A DNA stretch of 64,000 nucleotides. Source: an uncultured Muribaculaceae bacterium (GTDB taxonomy: Bacteria > Bacteroidota > Bacteroidia > Bacteroidales > Muribaculaceae). The stretch covers positions 61,247 to 125,246 of the forward strand of contig CAJUQP010000006.1 of the NCBI GenBank assembly GCA_910588245.1, written 5' to 3'. Shown here piece after piece: positions 63,844 through 64,000 of this stretch (position 1 is its first letter; each line of letters begins with the position of its first letter). A program made the translations under genes and the position numbers. The notes under the pieces were generated by a model. That model was not told the DNA's origin. It ran no database searches and saw only the letters and a program-made list of their open reading frames with translations.

Positions 63844-63904
63844 AAAAATCGCGGTTATAATCGCAAAAATTTGTACCTACAAAGGATTATAACCGCAGAT
63901 TTTT
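63844..63904. repeat. Long inverted repeat in the window end
   Basis: GCGGTTATAATC (63851-63862) is the exact complement of 63885-63896, and AAAAATC (63844-63850) pairs with GATTTTT (63898-63904) after a one-base bulge. That makes 19 pairs with a 22-base loop. Confidence 0.75.
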
Positions 63905-63948
63905 GTATAGTGGACTTTCACCATGTACCGGACCGTCATACATGGAAA

Positions 63949-63992
63949 GAGGGTGTATCAAAATTCAGTTTTTGGTACACCCTCCAATTTTT
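63949..63992 (+). terminator. Terminator-like hairpin at the right edge
   Basis: GAGGGTGTATC (63949-63959) pairs with GGTACACCCTC (63974-63984, one T-G pair), loop AAAATTCAGTTTTT, followed by CAATTTTT. It could also be the end of an insertion element. Confidence 0.5.
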
Positions 63993-64000
63993 AAGCCGCC

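Larger units (their letters stand above)
63661..64000. other. Non-coding, hairpin-rich end of the window
   Basis: About 340 bases with no frame that has a credible start. Hairpins are seen at 63844-63904, 63921-63945 and 63949-63984. The area may belong to a gene or mobile element that continues beyond the window. Confidence 0.4.

Noticed and set aside
63661..63850. A minus-strand open frame of about 60 codons at the window end
   Set aside because: It has no start codon after the preceding stop, no recognisable motif, and runs into the hairpin region.

Overview
The window reads as a chromosomal segment of a Bacteroidales bacterium, most likely of the Muribaculaceae or a near relative. Evidence: a SusC/SusD polysaccharide-utilisation locus, a complete MoxR/Bat operon, PPi-dependent phosphofructokinase, Bacteroidetes-type promoters (TTTG, 19-20 bases, TAnnTTTG), weak Shine-Dalgarno signals, and many lipoproteins. 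The core DNA is GC-rich. One stretch at about 18.2-24.0 kb is clearly AT-rich and looks like accessory DNA. The species assignment is inference.

Layout. 0-1.6 kb: end of aspartate kinase and lysA (lysine/DAP synthesis). 1.7-16.7 kb: a polysaccharide-utilisation locus with a membrane-spanning DUF6377-type regulator, SusC, SusD, a secreted GH30 glucanase, a SusE/F-like glycan-binding lipoprotein, a periplasmic GH3 beta-glucosidase, and a one-chain fusion of an alginate-lyase-type polysaccharide lyase with a GH88 unsaturated uronyl hydrolase. The GH30-binding protein-GH3 set resembles known Bacteroides beta-1,6-glucan (fungal wall) loci. 16.8-18.1 kb: a membrane-anchored MORN-GH25 protein. 18.2-24.0 kb: the AT-rich island, with hicAB and its operator-like palindrome, a family of paralogous lipoproteins (four intact, one reduced to its signal peptide), a cytosolic helical protein, a fusion of the two types, and a 53-residue lipoprotein missed by length cut-offs.

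24.1-28.1 kb: mutS2, a universal stress protein and a small helix-turn-helix protein. 28.3-37.9 kb: the leftward moxR-DUF58-DUF4381-batA-batB-batC-batD'-batD-batE operon, with an unusual second BatD. 38.0-46.4 kb: leftward housekeeping genes (thiL, pnp, lpxK, sppA, glmM, a DUF4827 lipoprotein, an NrnA-like DHH phosphoesterase). 46.5-52.4 kb: rightward mazG, topB, a FeoB-associated Cys-rich protein, a Sua5/TsaC-type gene, pfp and a thioredoxin lipoprotein. A perfect 30-bp hairpin then closes two convergent units. 52.5-57.3 kb: a TonB-dependent receptor with a choice-of-anchor-J-type lipoprotein. 57.7-60.7 kb: an MFS transporter, a small membrane protein and a flippase-like membrane protein. 60.7-62.5 kb: tRNA-Cys, an HU-transmembrane-LysM fusion and a small HU protein. 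62.7-63.6 kb: a TraB/GumN protein, followed by hairpin-rich non-coding DNA to the end.

The most unusual items are the lipoprotein family island, the lyase-GH88 fusion, the HU-LysM fusion, the HicAB operator and the 30-bp perfect hairpin.
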